Assembly: GCA_026874595.1 (NCBI GenBank)
Contig: CM049316.1
Coordinates: 57,295,676 to 57,359,675 of the forward strand
Origin: Sipunculus nudus
Taxonomy: Eukaryota > Annelida > Sipuncula > Golfingiida > Sipunculidae
Length of the DNA stretch: 64,000 nt
Reading direction: 5' to 3'
Positions 46,832-58,798 of the stretch are shown in pieces (the first letter of the stretch is position 1; each line of letters starts with the position of its first letter). The notes under the pieces are model-generated. The model did not search any database. It was not told the origin of the DNA and was given only the letters and a program-made list of their open reading frames with translations. The position numbers and the translations under genes are program-made.

Positions 46832-48683
46832 ACGCCCCAGATGTGATATTGCACATTAAATGGGCCATGCATGAAACGGGCAGTTATTTTGCCCATTACG
46901 TGAAATGGGCAAAATCACTAAATTCTGCTTGCCCATTTCATGAAATGAGCAACTTAACAATCGGCAATATATTTCTCAGTTCTGTAAGTATTAAGGAATA
47001 CTATAATTGAATGTATAATGTGCATGGAACACCTTTCCCTATTTTGATTGAGTTAATCGTAATTGATAAAGTGAAAAAAGACATATTTGCAGCTAACATT
47101 TTATAGTATATAGTTATATGTATATATTGATATAAATCTAGTTTTCAATTATTAATATATTAATGTACATAATTATTACTAAGCTATATTTTACATTATT
47201 TATTTATTACTAATTACATTAAATTATTTTAGAAACATGAAATATGAGTAACTGATATTGGTAAGTTTCATCAATCTCATAGCTCTATGGCCTGATAATC
47301 ACTTAACTAATGAAACCTTCAAAGTACTTGTATGTACTCATTAACTGACCACACTGAGTTGGTACTGAGTTCATGCTTTGTAGGTTGTTTTTTTCAACTG
47401 CTAAATAAAAAATGGTCTTTGTGAATCATAGGATTGTTACTAACTGTTGGCCTATATAGTGACATCTGAGTCAGAAGTATACTTTGCTTGCCAAGTTATT
47501 TTCAAATGATTAGCCAATTGGTATTTTGGTGACATTCAAAGCCTATATTAATATATTATTAAAATTCCAGAAAAGTGTGTAGATGCACATTTGTGAATTT
47601 CAGACCTAAAAGCTGTTTGAACATATATTACATGATGAGCTTAGATAAATATTATACATATTAAGAGAATATATATTTTTTCAACTTGTAGATATATCAC
47701 ATTAAACATGTAACTGAGTTATATTTGATTTTGATTTTTATAGCCCTCATAATCTGAAAATATTTTAGACACTACTGAAAACAGCATCTCATTTACATGA
47801 TTATGAATACCTGTACTAGAAATCAGACTTAATGTTTTCCATAAAGCAACAGATCAAACTCAATTAAAGTGCATAAACCAATTATTTTATATAGCAATCA
47901 TTTAAACATTATTAAGATGAAATAATTATTGAAACCTGCCGTTAAATAAGTTTTTCGATATGTTTTCTCTGAGATGTGAGAAAATAAACAATATTATAGT
48001 ATAAACTGGTAAAGTATAATATATAAGTATATATAGATCTTAAAAGTTTCAAATTAAAAACCTTAAACATTCCTGCTGAAACCCATTTAAGTATTTTAAT
48101 ACATCAAATATTGAAAACCCTGAAAGGAAACCATATTTTCACTTGTGCTACGTTAACAATTTACTTTGATCATCAAACAGCCATTGAAGAACCTGAAATA
48201 TTTAAATGTTTCATATGATGAATAACATTAGATTGTGAACCCCACGATTACTACTAAAAATATCAAAACATATTTACTGAAATATAGTGAAATGTATCAT
48301 TGTCATTGGAGCTAAATATTATTATATTTACTTATACGGTCAAGCTGACTTGTATGATATAATACGTGTTTATAATAAAAATAAAGTGTAGACAATTATT
48401 CAAATGTTTTGTTTTCATCTGACACAAAACAGGGTTTTTTTACATATATGTCTTATCTAATATTAGCTAGAATGGGTAATCAGAATCCACTAGAGATTTA
48501 AAGTTTTAAAAGGTGCGCATTTCATGAAATGGGCAACAGTTTTCTTGCTCATTTCATGAACTGGGCAAGCAGCATTTAGTGAATTTGCCCATTTCATTCG
48601 GCAAAGTGGTTGAACATTTCACGAAATGAATAAAATAATTGCCCATTTCATGATGTGGGCAATTTCACGTTTGGAGTGTAACA
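46828..48683. mobile_element. Inverted-repeat element with ATGAAATGGGC palindromes
   Basis: The left edge (TGTTACGCCCCAGATGTGAT..) and the complement of the right edge (TGTTACACTCCAAACGTGAA..) match over about 27 bases with some six mismatches. Similarity continues inward for about 130-180 bases as repeated TGCCCATTTCATGAAATGGG words: 46,858-46,955 at left, 48,512-48,665 at right. Each word is itself a near-perfect palindrome. The 1.5-kb interior is AT-rich with no frame of note. A target duplication is unclear because the left flank is a TA microsatellite (AT on both sides at most). Probably a non-autonomous DNA transposon; superfamily not assigned. Confidence 0.65.
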
Positions 48684-48789
48684 TGTACATCATATTTCCT
48701 TTAAAAATCGATTTCCTAATTTTCTTATTCTACTTCTAGAGAAAATACCATCAAATAAAATCTGAAATGACATTGAAATGCACGAACTC

Positions 48790-51465
48790 ATTCCATGCTA
48801 TCACTGTGAGCTCACAGTGTGAATTCACTGCGGTGCCATTTCATCCAGTGATATAAACGTGAACTCACTGTTGTGTAACATGCTTGAGCTCACTGCTATA
48901 TACTATAACTATTAGTCTACGGCCGTGAATTAACCGCGGTGTCACATTTTGACGTCATCCTGAGATATCACTCTGAACTAACTGTTGTGTAACAGACATG
49001 ACCTCATGCCATGATATCACTGTGAGCTCACAGTTGTGAATTCGATGTGGTGTCAGATTTTTGACGTCATCCTTTGATATCATTGTTAACTCACTGTTGT
49101 GTAACAGACATGAACTCATGCCATGATATCACCGTGAGTTCACAGCCGTAAATTTACCATGCTGTCACATTTTGACGTCTCCTGAGATATCACTCTGAAC
49201 CAACTGTTGTGAAATACACATGACCTCATGTCATGCTTTCACTGTGAGCTCACGGTTGTGATTTTACCAGGATGTCACATTTTTGACGTCATCCTGTGAT
49301 AAAACTGTGAACTCACTTTTGTGTAACAGAAAGGAACTCATGCCTTGATATCACACGGAACTCTCGGTTATGAATTCTCTGAGGTGTCACATTATGACGT
49401 CATTCTCTGCTATTACTGTGAACACACTCTTTTGTAACGGACATCAACTCAAGCAATGCCATCACTGTGAACTCAAGGTTGTGTTTTCATCACGGTGTCA
49501 CATTTTTAACGTCATCCTGAGATATCACTGTAATCTCACTGTTGTGTAACATACATGAACACATGCCACGACATCACTGTGACCTCATCGTTGTGTAACA
49601 TACATGAGCTCACTGCTATACCGTCACTGTGCGCTCACGGTTGTGAATTCTCCGCGGTATCACGTTTGTATATCATCCTGAGATATCATTATGGACTCAC
49701 TATTGTGTAACATACATGAACTCCATGCCATGTCATCACTTTGAGCTCACGGTTGTGAATTCAAGATGGTGGCACATTTTTGACGTCATCCTGTAATATC
49801 AGTGTGAGCTCGCTGATGTGCAACATACATGAGCTAATGCCAAGATATCACTGTAAGCTCCCGGTTGTGAATTAACCATGGTGTCACATTTTGACGTCAT
49901 CCTGTGATATCATTGTGAATTCACTCTGGTATAACATACATGAGCTCACTGTTATGCTATCACTGTGAGCTCACGGTTGTGAATTCCCCGTGTTTTCACA
50001 TTTTGACGTCATCCTGTGATATCACGGTGGGCTCGCTGATGAGTAACAAACATGGACTCATGCCCTGATATCACTGTGAGCTCATTTTTAATGTCATCCC
50101 GTGATATCACTGTGAACTAGCTGTTGTGTAACAGACATGAACTCATGCCATGATATTACTGTGAGCTCACGTTGTGAATTCACCGCGGTGTCACATTTTA
50201 ACGTCATCCTGGGATATCACTCTGAACTAACTGTTGTGTAACAGGCATGACCTCATGTCATGCTATCACTGTGACCTAACAGTTGTGAATTCATTGTGGT
50301 GTCACATTTTTTACGTTTTCCTGTGATATCATTGTGAACTGATTGTTCTATATCATACATGAGCTCATTTCTATGCTATCACTGTGAGCTCATGGTTGTG
50401 AATTCACCGCGGCGTCTCATTTTGAGACGTGAGCTCACATGCTATTATTCACCGCGGTGTCAAAATTGACGTCATCCTGTGATACCAATGTGAACTCACT
50501 GTTGTGTACCAGACATGAACTCATGCCATGATATTACTGTGAGTTCCCAGCCGTAAATTCACCGTGCTGACACTTTTTGAAGTCATCCTGAGATATCACT
50601 CTGAACTAACTGTTGTGAAATACACATGACCTCATGTCATGCTTTCACTGTGAGCTCACAGTTGTGAATTCATTGTGGTATCACATTTTTTATGTCATCC
50701 TGTGATATCATTGTGAACTCACTGTTGGATAACATACATGAGCTCACTGCTATGCTATCACTGTGAGCTAACGGTTGTGAATTCACCGCGGCGTCTCATT
50801 TTGACGTCAACCTATGATATTACTGTGAACTCACTGTTGTGTTACAGACATGAACTCATGCCATGATATTACTGTGAGCTCACGGTTATGAATTCACCGT
50901 GGTGTCACATTATTGACGTCATCCTGTGATTTCACTGCGAACTCACTGTTGTGTAACAGACATGAGCACACTGCTATGCTATCACTGTGAGCTCACGGTT
51001 GTGAATTCACCGCGGCGTCTCATTTTGAGACGTGAGCTCACATGCTATTGTATCATTTTGAGTTCACTGTTGTGAATTCACAGTGGTGTCACATATTTTG
51101 CCTCATCCTGGGATATCACTGTTAACTCAATGTTGTGTAACAGAAATGAACTCTAGCAATGCCATCATTGTGAAGTCATGGTTATGAATTCACTGTGGTG
51201 TTACATTTATAACGTCATCCTGAGATATCACTGTGAACTCACTGTTGTGTAACAGACATGAACTCATCCCATGATATCACAGTGAGCTCGCGGTTGTGAA
51301 TTCACCGTGGTGTCACATTTTTGATGTCATCCTGTGATATCACTGTGAACTAGCTGTTGTGGAACAGACATGAACTCATGCCATGAGATTACTGTGAGCT
51401 CACTGTTGTGAATTCACCGTGATGTCATATTTGACGTCATCCTGTGATATCACGTAATCATATAT
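48790..51465 (+). repeat. About 112-bp satellite array with TGACGTCA
   Basis: Roughly 20-24 diverged units, step mostly 110-125 bp. Each carries TTTTGACGTCATCCTG, then GATATCACTGTGAACTCACT, GTTGTGTAACA.ACATGAAC, TCATGCCATGATATCACTGT and GAGCTCACGGTTGTGAATTC with CACCGCGGTGTCACA. TGACGTCA is the palindromic CRE/ATF core and CACCGCGGTG is another perfect palindrome. Divergence between units is clearly higher than in the 180-bp array. Two units near 50,430 and 51,030 share an inserted TTTTGAGACGTGAGCTCACA. Confidence 0.92.
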
Positions 51466-52244
51466 AGGCACGTGTTATACATTACTGTTCCCACATGAGA
51501 GAATAAAATCCTTCCAAGTTCAATGCATCGCAAATTCACAATGGCAAGGCCAAGTCAAGGGCTGAATTCTTACTGCTACAATATAAACAAAAGTCCGATG
51601 CAGTTGTCAGGTTGTTACTCTGTAATACGTGCAGAGCCAAACTGGGTCCACAGTCAACACTGTTGCAAGCGCGTGTTCCACTGAGCTGCTGAGTGGGCTG
51701 AATGTACCCCGTGTCTTGTGTTTGTTTGATATCATGAGTTTTTCCACATGGGCGATGGGTCTTATTAAACGGGGTACCCGGAGACAGTAACGATAACGGG
51801 ATACAGGCCACTTCTCAGAACCCCCCCCCCCCCCCATACACACACACAAACCCCACCCGTCTGGTTCAAACTTACGCTTGAATGACCGGCTATATGTGGA
51901 AAGTAATCGGTTGTCAGTAACTGAACAAATGAGAAACTCTCCTAACAGAAACACGAGGATAAAGTGTGATTGCTAATGACACTCACCGTTGAAGATAAAG
52001 CCTTCTGGCACTTCTGCATTTGTGCTTATATATACTGGTGACGTAAAGCTGGCTGTGCACTGTGCGGCCTCCCGCACGCCTTGGTCCACCGGAAACATTT
52101 CGCCAGTTCAGTCTTCGGGATTAAAATTAGCCTGGCCCCTCCCTAACCTTTCAGAGTATCTCTGGTCACCGTTGCATGTTCCCCATGAACTTCAAAGAAC
52201 CATAGTTCGTGGAAGCAAAAGCCGCACAAAAAAAGGTACGTAAT
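51466..52244. other. Spacer with C run; no confirmed gene
   Basis: A C run is at 51,820-51,835. Open frames on both strands (51,536-51,954 minus; 51,989-52,243 plus) show no domain. The plus frame ends at a possible donor, AAAAAG|GTACGT near 52,236. Confidence 0.3.
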
Positions 52245-52640
52245 GTCATATCTACGTGCGCAGGGTCCCACACACAAGGTTGGTTTGTGGGACAATATGG
52301 CGGACACTCTACACGTGGCGATCATGTCATAAATGTCGTAATCTGATTGGCCAATTGGTTACGCATGATTGACAGGTCGGAAAAGTCCATTACTCCTGAG
52401 GCGGCATCTACGTTTATCGCCTGCATGGTTCCATCACAGGATGTTGCTCCTTCTTTTCATCGCTCTCAAAAACTTAAAGTCATACCGGCTTTGTATAAAT
52501 TTGTTCAAAATCTGGAGCCCTCATAGGCACCAATGATCCCTGTGAATTTGAGTTCAAGCATACTCATTCTGAGATTTTGTGCACGAATAAAATCACCGAA
52601 GGTGCTCTGGCGGCCATGTTGGTATTTCGACAGGTTTGTA
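52245..52640. promoter_or_regulatory. Candidate, possibly two-way promoter region
   Basis: CpG-containing stretch with gattggccaattggtta (two CCAAT-type sites, about 52,343), cacgtgg (E box, 52,312), caatatggcgg (a YY1-like site, 52,293) and cgtgcgcag (a partial NRF1 site, 52,255). At its right end ggcggccATGTTGGTATTTC is followed by GACAG|GTTTGT, a possible start codon (52,617) and donor. Both directions are possible. No downstream coding exon was tied to it. Confidence 0.35.
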
Positions 52641-54235
52641 CGTCAAAAGGCCTGGAGCAAATATAGACAGCTTTCAACCTTATGAATTCGAGAGAGATAA
52701 AAAAAAAATATTACACTAAATTAGACCATTTGATTAAAAGTTTAAACAGGTACATATACATCTAGGTGTTGTACACCTGTCAAACTGCAGGGTTCATATG
52801 GTCAGTTTAACCCAATCACCACCCCACCCCCGCCCAAATTCCTGGCTAGAAGGTGTAGTTTACCATGCAAGGATTGTTTCTGGCTGAATCAAGCCTTTGG
52901 TCACTGTTATATAATCAGTTTCATTTGTTGTGGGAGGAGGTAGTGTCTGACTAAATGCTACGTTATTTGTTTTTTACTGAAGAATTCAACGGATGTCTTC
53001 ATTCTTGGATTAACTTTTTGTATTTATATTGTTTAGTTCAGTTCCCTATGTAAACTGCGCCTTTTGTGAGAACACCGTCACCATAGTTTTACCCACTGAT
53101 GATCATTAAAAAGAGGAGAGATTTTTTTAATGTTTAAAAATGTACTTCAGGCCAGGTTTTGTGAGTACTCTTTTCTAAACAGTGAAACAATAGTCATAAT
53201 AATATATAATTTATAAAAAAGGTGGGGATTATTTGTAAAGCTGATGGTAAAATATGATCTGATCGTTTCCCCTTTATTCAGTCCTACTGATAAACATGTC
53301 TTTCTTAGTGAAAATAGAATAATCAGTTCATGTAATTCATGTGCTGTATGTTAATGTGAAAAGAAATAGAATTCAGTTGTTTTGCCCATCTGGAGAGAAT
53401 CTTAATAAATCAGTACGTCAGCAAAAATGTCTCCTGTTGTTTATTGGAACTGACATACAGAAAATATGAGGTAAATAATTGTATTGAGAACCCCTTTATG
53501 TATAATATTTTACTTTATAATGTCTAATTAAATGGGATTCACAGCTACAATTTTTTTTCGTTACCTCATCACCTTCAGTACTGCTTTAATTGCTTTATTA
53601 TAAATCCATTATTAGCATTGATAACGTAGATAATATTTAGTTGACTTGCCTGTTTCTCTAAGATATTAAGCTCAGTCGCCAATTAGCTTACTGAAATGAA
53701 ATTATATTTCATTTTTGTGCATATTTAAAGATTATTTTGATTCCTTAGCACCTATCATTTGGCATATTGTGTCATTAATTTAGAATAATTTAATCTAAAT
53801 CTTCAAGCAATTTTGGGACAAACTTCAGCAATTCCACAACTTCTAAAAACATAGTGACTAACAGTCTTGAAAGTTCACTACAATTGGTCCATTTAGAGTA
53901 AGAAAATGTACAAAATTGAAATGGGACCCATGCCTAAAATATTAAAGTAGGACTTGACTTGGTATTTAGCTATGCATGCTGAAATTGACCGAATTCATTG
54001 TATAATTTGTATGGCTATGTTTTATCAGATTTTGTGCTAGTTAAATGATTATTTTGATAGTTAAAAATAGCAATCGTATCACAGCTTTAGTTCAGCAATC
54101 TATACTTTGTATTTTATCGCTACAAAAAATAAGGATCATTTCCTCTGAGCGTTCCGAATGCTAATATACAAGAACATATAACTAGCCCTTTTCCATTTAC
54201 TAAACTTTAAAAAATTACAATCATAGTAAAAATCA
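52641..54235. other. AT-rich spacer, no gene seen
   Basis: No recognisable exon, repeat array or RNA gene. Confidence 0.35.
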
Positions 54236-54716
54236 GCTGAACACCGTGAACCATGGGTCCCTCGTTTAACTAATCTTTGACAAAAACTAACCTTTGACCG
54301 ACACATCTAAACACCATATAAAAAAAAAAAAACGTGATTTTCTGTAACAATCGGAAGGATAGAAGCATATGAAGCAGAATGAAATATATGTATTCTAAAT
54401 AAACACTTTGGTAATGGATATGGATATGCTGATAGTACTGGATACAAAACCTGTGGTTCTGATGTCATACCATCTTGAAATGTAACAATGGGTTTTAATG
54501 ATGCTTAATTTCTTGGATGAATGAAGTCATATTGATCTAGTTTCAGGTATAATAATAGTTTTGGTCCCTAACCATGTTCAAAATGACATAGCTGAAACTA
54601 TTACGGTTTTGATTTGTGTCCTAATGGACATCTGTGAGTCAGGACAACTGGGTGAACAATCGGACGTACAACAGACACCAACGCCATAGCTCAGATGACT
54701 TATAGTTATTTGAGCT
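54236..54716 (+). repeat. Composite fragment of the GGGACCC/hairpin family
   Basis: The family's start appears inverted at 54,236-54,267 (ATGGGTCCCTCGTTT). The family's hairpin end appears in plus orientation at 54,688-54,716, preceded by TGTAACAATGGGTTTTAA-type sequence shared with 63,000-63,030. Two copies, one inverted, may be joined here. Confidence 0.5.
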
Positions 54717-55721
54717 AGAAATTAAGAAAAAATAAACATCTTAAAGAACCCCAAAGTAAAACTATAATATTGGGCCTCAACGTGACGCGAGGGCGAAGAC
54801 CAACCCACTGTATTAGGTGGCCAGCTTCAGTGTTGCATACCTTCCTACTTGAAACCTTCTTTTTTGACGATACAGATATGATGAAGAAGCAAAATAACTT
54901 TAAATTTCATTAGTAATCTTTATAATTAGATCATAATAAGTAAATTATATACAGTACAGAGAAGAAAAAGGCAATATCTCACCTCAGTGAAAATAAGGAA
55001 AAATTAAGGGGTGGGAGTATTTTTTTTTTTTTTGCTACAGTTCATTTATATGCCTGGGGCTACAGCTATCAATTGATACCCAATTTGTTATCTTGACTTA
55101 ATACCAACAGGAAAGTTGGGAGGAAAGATTTTAACGAATGGATGCAATGCTCAAAATTGTTCCAATTCTATACTTATACTCAATTTTTTAATGAACGTAA
55201 TTTAAAAAAAGGGCCAGATACAGGTATGAATGTTAATGAAACGAAAATTTAGTAGTTCTGTTCTAATATAACGTCCCTGGGAAAACTTCTATGTACAATA
55301 GGGTTCTTATTTTGCGACACTCCGGTGTATGAGGTACGTTTAACAGCTGTAAATGTTACAATGTCCCATGTTTGACTCATACAGTATTCATTTTACAGTG
55401 CATATTCATACCCTTCAGGAAAGCCCATACACAAATTGATTACTTTCAGGTTAACAGAGTAATTGGCTTAAAGATGTTCATAAGTCGGTTCAACTAAAAT
55501 GTTTGATCCCCCCCCCCCCCCCCCCCCAACAGGCTCACTTTATCTATGGATATGAAACCTTTCCCTAGCACAGGTCCCGAGAAGACTAAAACCTATAGTT
55601 GGTGAAAATAACCTTGGAATTTATAATAATTTAAGGGACAATTAATCTCAAATTGGCCTACCTAGCTTCTTGACTAAAATATTTTCTTTTTGAGAAAATG
55701 CGTGCGAAAGAAAGCGTCAAG
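54717..55721. other. Spacer, no gene seen
   Basis: T run at 55,020-55,033 and C run at 55,508-55,527; otherwise nothing recognised. Confidence 0.35.
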
Positions 55722-55785
55722 ACGAAAGGACGGACGGTAAAGGCGATCACTATAGGTCACCGCTTTTCAAGCGGCGCCCTTATTT
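55722..55785 (+). repeat. End of the second dispersed family
   Basis: AAGGACGGACGGTAAAGGCG, ATCACTATAGG, then the small hairpin CCGCTTTTCAAGCGGCGCCC. It matches the end of the copy at 41,345-41,835. Confidence 0.5.
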
Positions 55786-55828
55786 GTAGCTGATTACACG
55801 ATCACACTCCGTCGCTGTTGTGTTCCAG

Positions 55829-56580
55829 ATTTTACACAAACACGAATGCACACAGAGCTGGCAGATACGACTGGCCCTCGTATGGTTAATGGTAGTACAA
55901 GGTTTCATTGAGAACGACCCTGTTATATTTTATACCAAATCCAAACATAAATTCTTTGATTTGGAAAATAGTTTAAACATGACAAAGCTGTATCGTGTGT
56001 GTACAACGTATGTTTAAACTTTTTTTTTTACTAATTGTTAGTTCAATGCAGTATAAAATGGTATACTGATGATACCTACGATGAAATTCAAGCCAAACGG
56101 GTGTATACTTTCCTCGTTAACAATATGAAAGATGTGTCATGGAAGTGGCAGACAAAATTAATATTAACTGGGAACAAGGTCTCTGTTATCTACTGAAAAC
56201 TGAAATGAGAAGGTAGGGCAGCAAAGGCTTATTTTAGTTTACAAAAACTCGTTGAAAATGGACAAGGTGTCTGGATAAATAGAGATGCGGGTGCGAATCT
56301 GACAGCAGTAAGTATCCATGCATCTATCCTTGACTTAAACCGAATGTAAAATAACTGGAGATCATTAGGAAGTACAACTGCCTGACATCGGCATTGTCAC
56401 AGCTTAAATCGGGAATTACGTCACAAAGCAATTGAAGTTGACTGAAGATGCCACTTTAGATGCAACTGGGCTAGCCGAAGGGCAGTGTCTTTCTCGGTAA
56501 GCAACAAGTAGGTCTGATCCATCTCTGGCTGGCCTGGGAGATCACCCGATATACAATCCTGAAAATTTACCTATTACTAG
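55829..56580 (+). pseudogene. Broken intron-containing coding region, unknown family
   Basis: Pieces in order: an acceptor (TGTTGTGTTCCAG) then 55829-55994 (LALVWLMVVQGFIENDPVIF..FFDLENSLNMTKL); an intron with a strong T-rich acceptor at 56,041; 56042-56307 (WYTDDTYDEIQAKRVYTFL.. then AAKAYFSLQKLVENGQGVW) ending at a canonical donor GCA|GTAAGT; and 56429-56580 (KLTEDATLDATGLAEGQC.. then SDPSLAGLGDHPIYNPENLP). The same frame is maintained but interrupted by TGA at 56194-56196, TGA at 56206-56208 and TAA at 56498-56500. Splice signals argue against a processed copy. It may be a recent pseudogene or a gene with unusual splicing. No family recognised. A membrane-helix frame follows at 57031-57219. 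Confidence 0.5.
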
Positions 56581-57030
56581 AATAATGTTTATTTTTCTTC
56601 TGTTAACTCGTGTTATACGTACATCACATTTATTTTTATGTCTCTGTCTTCACACACATATATTCATCATCTCAGCATTCTCATATTCGGTTTATCTCAA
56701 TGGACAGTTTTTCTGCACGAACTGAAATAAAAGTACAAAACAATATTTCAACAGTGTATATACTGAAATATAGTTATATGAATATGTAATTTAGAAATAA
56801 GCTTATCATATCTAAAAAAAATGTTAACTCAGTATCTTTGAAGAATGTAATATCTGGTGCGTTATTTCAGCATGTAAAATTAAAAGTGATTGAAATACAT
56901 TTAAGTGTTCCGACGGATTGTAGTTAATCGCTAAAAAATTTTAATCCATATTTAGTATCCCCTGCCTCATGAATAACGTTCAGTTTATGAGGACTTGAGT
57001 TAAAGGAGTACCTCTAGCAATGCGCGACCT

Positions 57031-57219
57031 TTGGTTCCCGAGATCTCAATGGAATGCTCTCGTCGAATGACGGCTGTCAATTGTTGGGGGTTCATTATAA
57101 CTGCTGGGTCAACATTGTGTCTGTTGATAATGCTGATAATGTACTCCATGTATGGCTGGCTATATAAAAATAATCCGGAATTTCAGATATACACCCGGGA
57201 GATGTGTCTAACGACATAA
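57031..57219 (+). CDS. Short frame with one membrane helix, unknown
   Basis: The frame reads MECSRRMTAVNCWGFIITAG.. (ATG at 57049), with a hydrophobic segment CLLIMLIMYSMYGW and then a polar tail to the TAA at 57217-57219. The basic-then-hydrophobic layout would suit a signal anchor. It may be an exon of the upstream broken gene, a separate first exon, or chance. No donor was identified. Confidence 0.25.
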   Translation: MVPEISMECSRRMTAVNCWGFIITAGSTLCLLIMLIMYSMYGWLYKNNPEFQIYTREMCLTT

Positions 57220-57427
57220 ACGAAATCATACATGCAATAACATAAATGTAATATACATGTAATATGTATCCTAATAATAAAAATAATATAATCCAAAGAC
57301 ATGCGTTTATATGTCAACAAAACGATCATCTAATAAATCTCAGAATTCTATGACACAAGAAAAACGTGTTCGTGTCTTATTAATTTAAACAGACGCAGCC
57401 AATTAAGTTTAGCACCACTGAAGAAAA

Positions 57428-58666
57428 CTAGAAAATGGGTTGTCGACAAGCGACCACAGGTATCCGCCGAATCACAGAGGCATGGGTAAAGTAAGGCATT
57501 GAATGATCCAGACAAAACATGACTTCAAATTTGTGGCACCAGAGATGCCAAAATATTCCAAGACGGATGGTCGAAACTGAAAAAAATATGGGCAGACGAC
57601 AACCCACAACAGGTATTTATAGAACCATTGATAAAGTGAGGGATGGAATGTGTCCTGACATGACAGGTCTCAACATGTGTGGCACTAGAGACGCAAAGGT
57701 AACTCGCAGTGGAACACGTCATGATGGGTGGTGGTACCTGTGTCTAGAGGAAAGTTAGTAAAGATGAACACTCACTTTAGGTAAATATAAATATATATAA
57801 ATTTCAGGCATATACATTGATGAGCCTTTGAAATATGTGCAATTTTCACCAAAACCAGATATACCGGATGAAATTGATTGAAGGTGGTCCTACTAGTTTG
57901 GTAAAAAGAAAAATCATTCCAAGATCTATGGACATGCAGATTTTCAGGTGAATACATCAAACCACTCCTTAGAAAAATTCAATATATTTTACGAAAACGA
58001 AAAGGTAGGTGGTCTGGTCTATTATACATCTGCTCTATGTGAAAACAGTTGAATGTGGCGCCGCCAAGTTTGTGTAAAAGATGGAGGTATTTAAAATTTG
58101 TGGACATCTGATATTTCAGGCTGATACACTCAACCAGTCCTGAGATAAATATGAATGTATTCTACAAATACGTGATTGCAGGTGGTGCCACTAGTCTCCT
58201 GAATGAGTAATCTACCCAAGACCGATGAACATGCAAAGTTTCATTTGAGACACCAAGCCACAAAAAGTGCATCAATGTATTCTACAATTACGGAACGGCA
58301 GGTGGCGCCACCTGTCTGGTCTACAAGAAAACTCTCCAAGATGGATGGTCATGCCACATTTCAGACCTATACATTGAACGACTCCTGAGATATAAGTGAT
58401 TTTCACCAAAAAATTAAACGCATGGGTGAATGCCACGCAAAGACGATTACAGATGGCGCCACCAGTCTTTAAGTAGATGCTGGAGGTATCCAAGATCTAT
58501 AAACATTCATAATTTCAGCCCAATGCTTTGAACCACCCCTGAGACATGGGCTGTTATCACCTTGACACCCAGATTCAAACTGCACGAAAATGATTATAGG
58601 TGGCGCCAGCAGTCTTTGTTAGGCAGCGGCGGCGGCAGAACCCACGTTAACTGTTTTGGTGGATAT
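57428..58666 (-). mobile_element. Second Helitron2-type element with GGCGCC core repeats
   Basis: On the minus strand it begins ATATCCACCAAAACAG after TT (58666), carries (GCC)n near 58,624-58,636, and ends with GGCGGATAC (57460-57468), a hairpin GTGGTCGCTTGTCGACAAC with one mismatch (57439-57457) and CTAG (57428-57431), followed by T. This is the same layout and near-identical ends as 28,648-30,668. Its core (about 57,990-58,620) holds GGTGGCGCCACC or variants near 58,054, 58,181, 58,302, 58,454 and 58,600, spaced about 120-150 bp. It encodes no Rep/helicase. Its 5' end lies 12 bp after the stop codon of the host gene at 58,679-63,925, in the same orientation. Confidence 0.75.
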
Positions 58667-58678
58667 AATGAAAGGTGA

Positions 58679-58798
58679 TTACCAGAGCCATTTGCTTTCC
58701 CTGTTGTTTTCATTCGCAATGACCTTTGCTGAACATTTCCGCCGTTTAGCTTCCATTTTCACCCAATCCTCCATTTCTGCGTATTCTAAGTCTTGAGT
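58679..58798 (-). CDS. Probable last exon with stop
   Basis: The acceptor TATATTTTCTCAAAG precedes 58798. It encodes 39 codons (TQDLEYAEMEDWVKMEAKRR.. to SKWLW) and TAA at 58681-58679. Phase agrees with the previous exon, and helical, charged content fits a continuation of the LDD-like region, but this C-terminus is much shorter than in vertebrate RNF31. A Helitron starts at 58666 in the 3' UTR. Confidence 0.5.
   Translation of the reverse strand, partial: TQDLEYAEMEDWVKMEAKRRKCSAKVIANENNRESKWLW

Noticed and set aside
51989-52243. 84-codon plus-strand frame ending at a donor-like site
   Set aside because: The donor AAAAAG|GTACGT is plausible, but the peptide shows no domain and an antisense frame is equally open.
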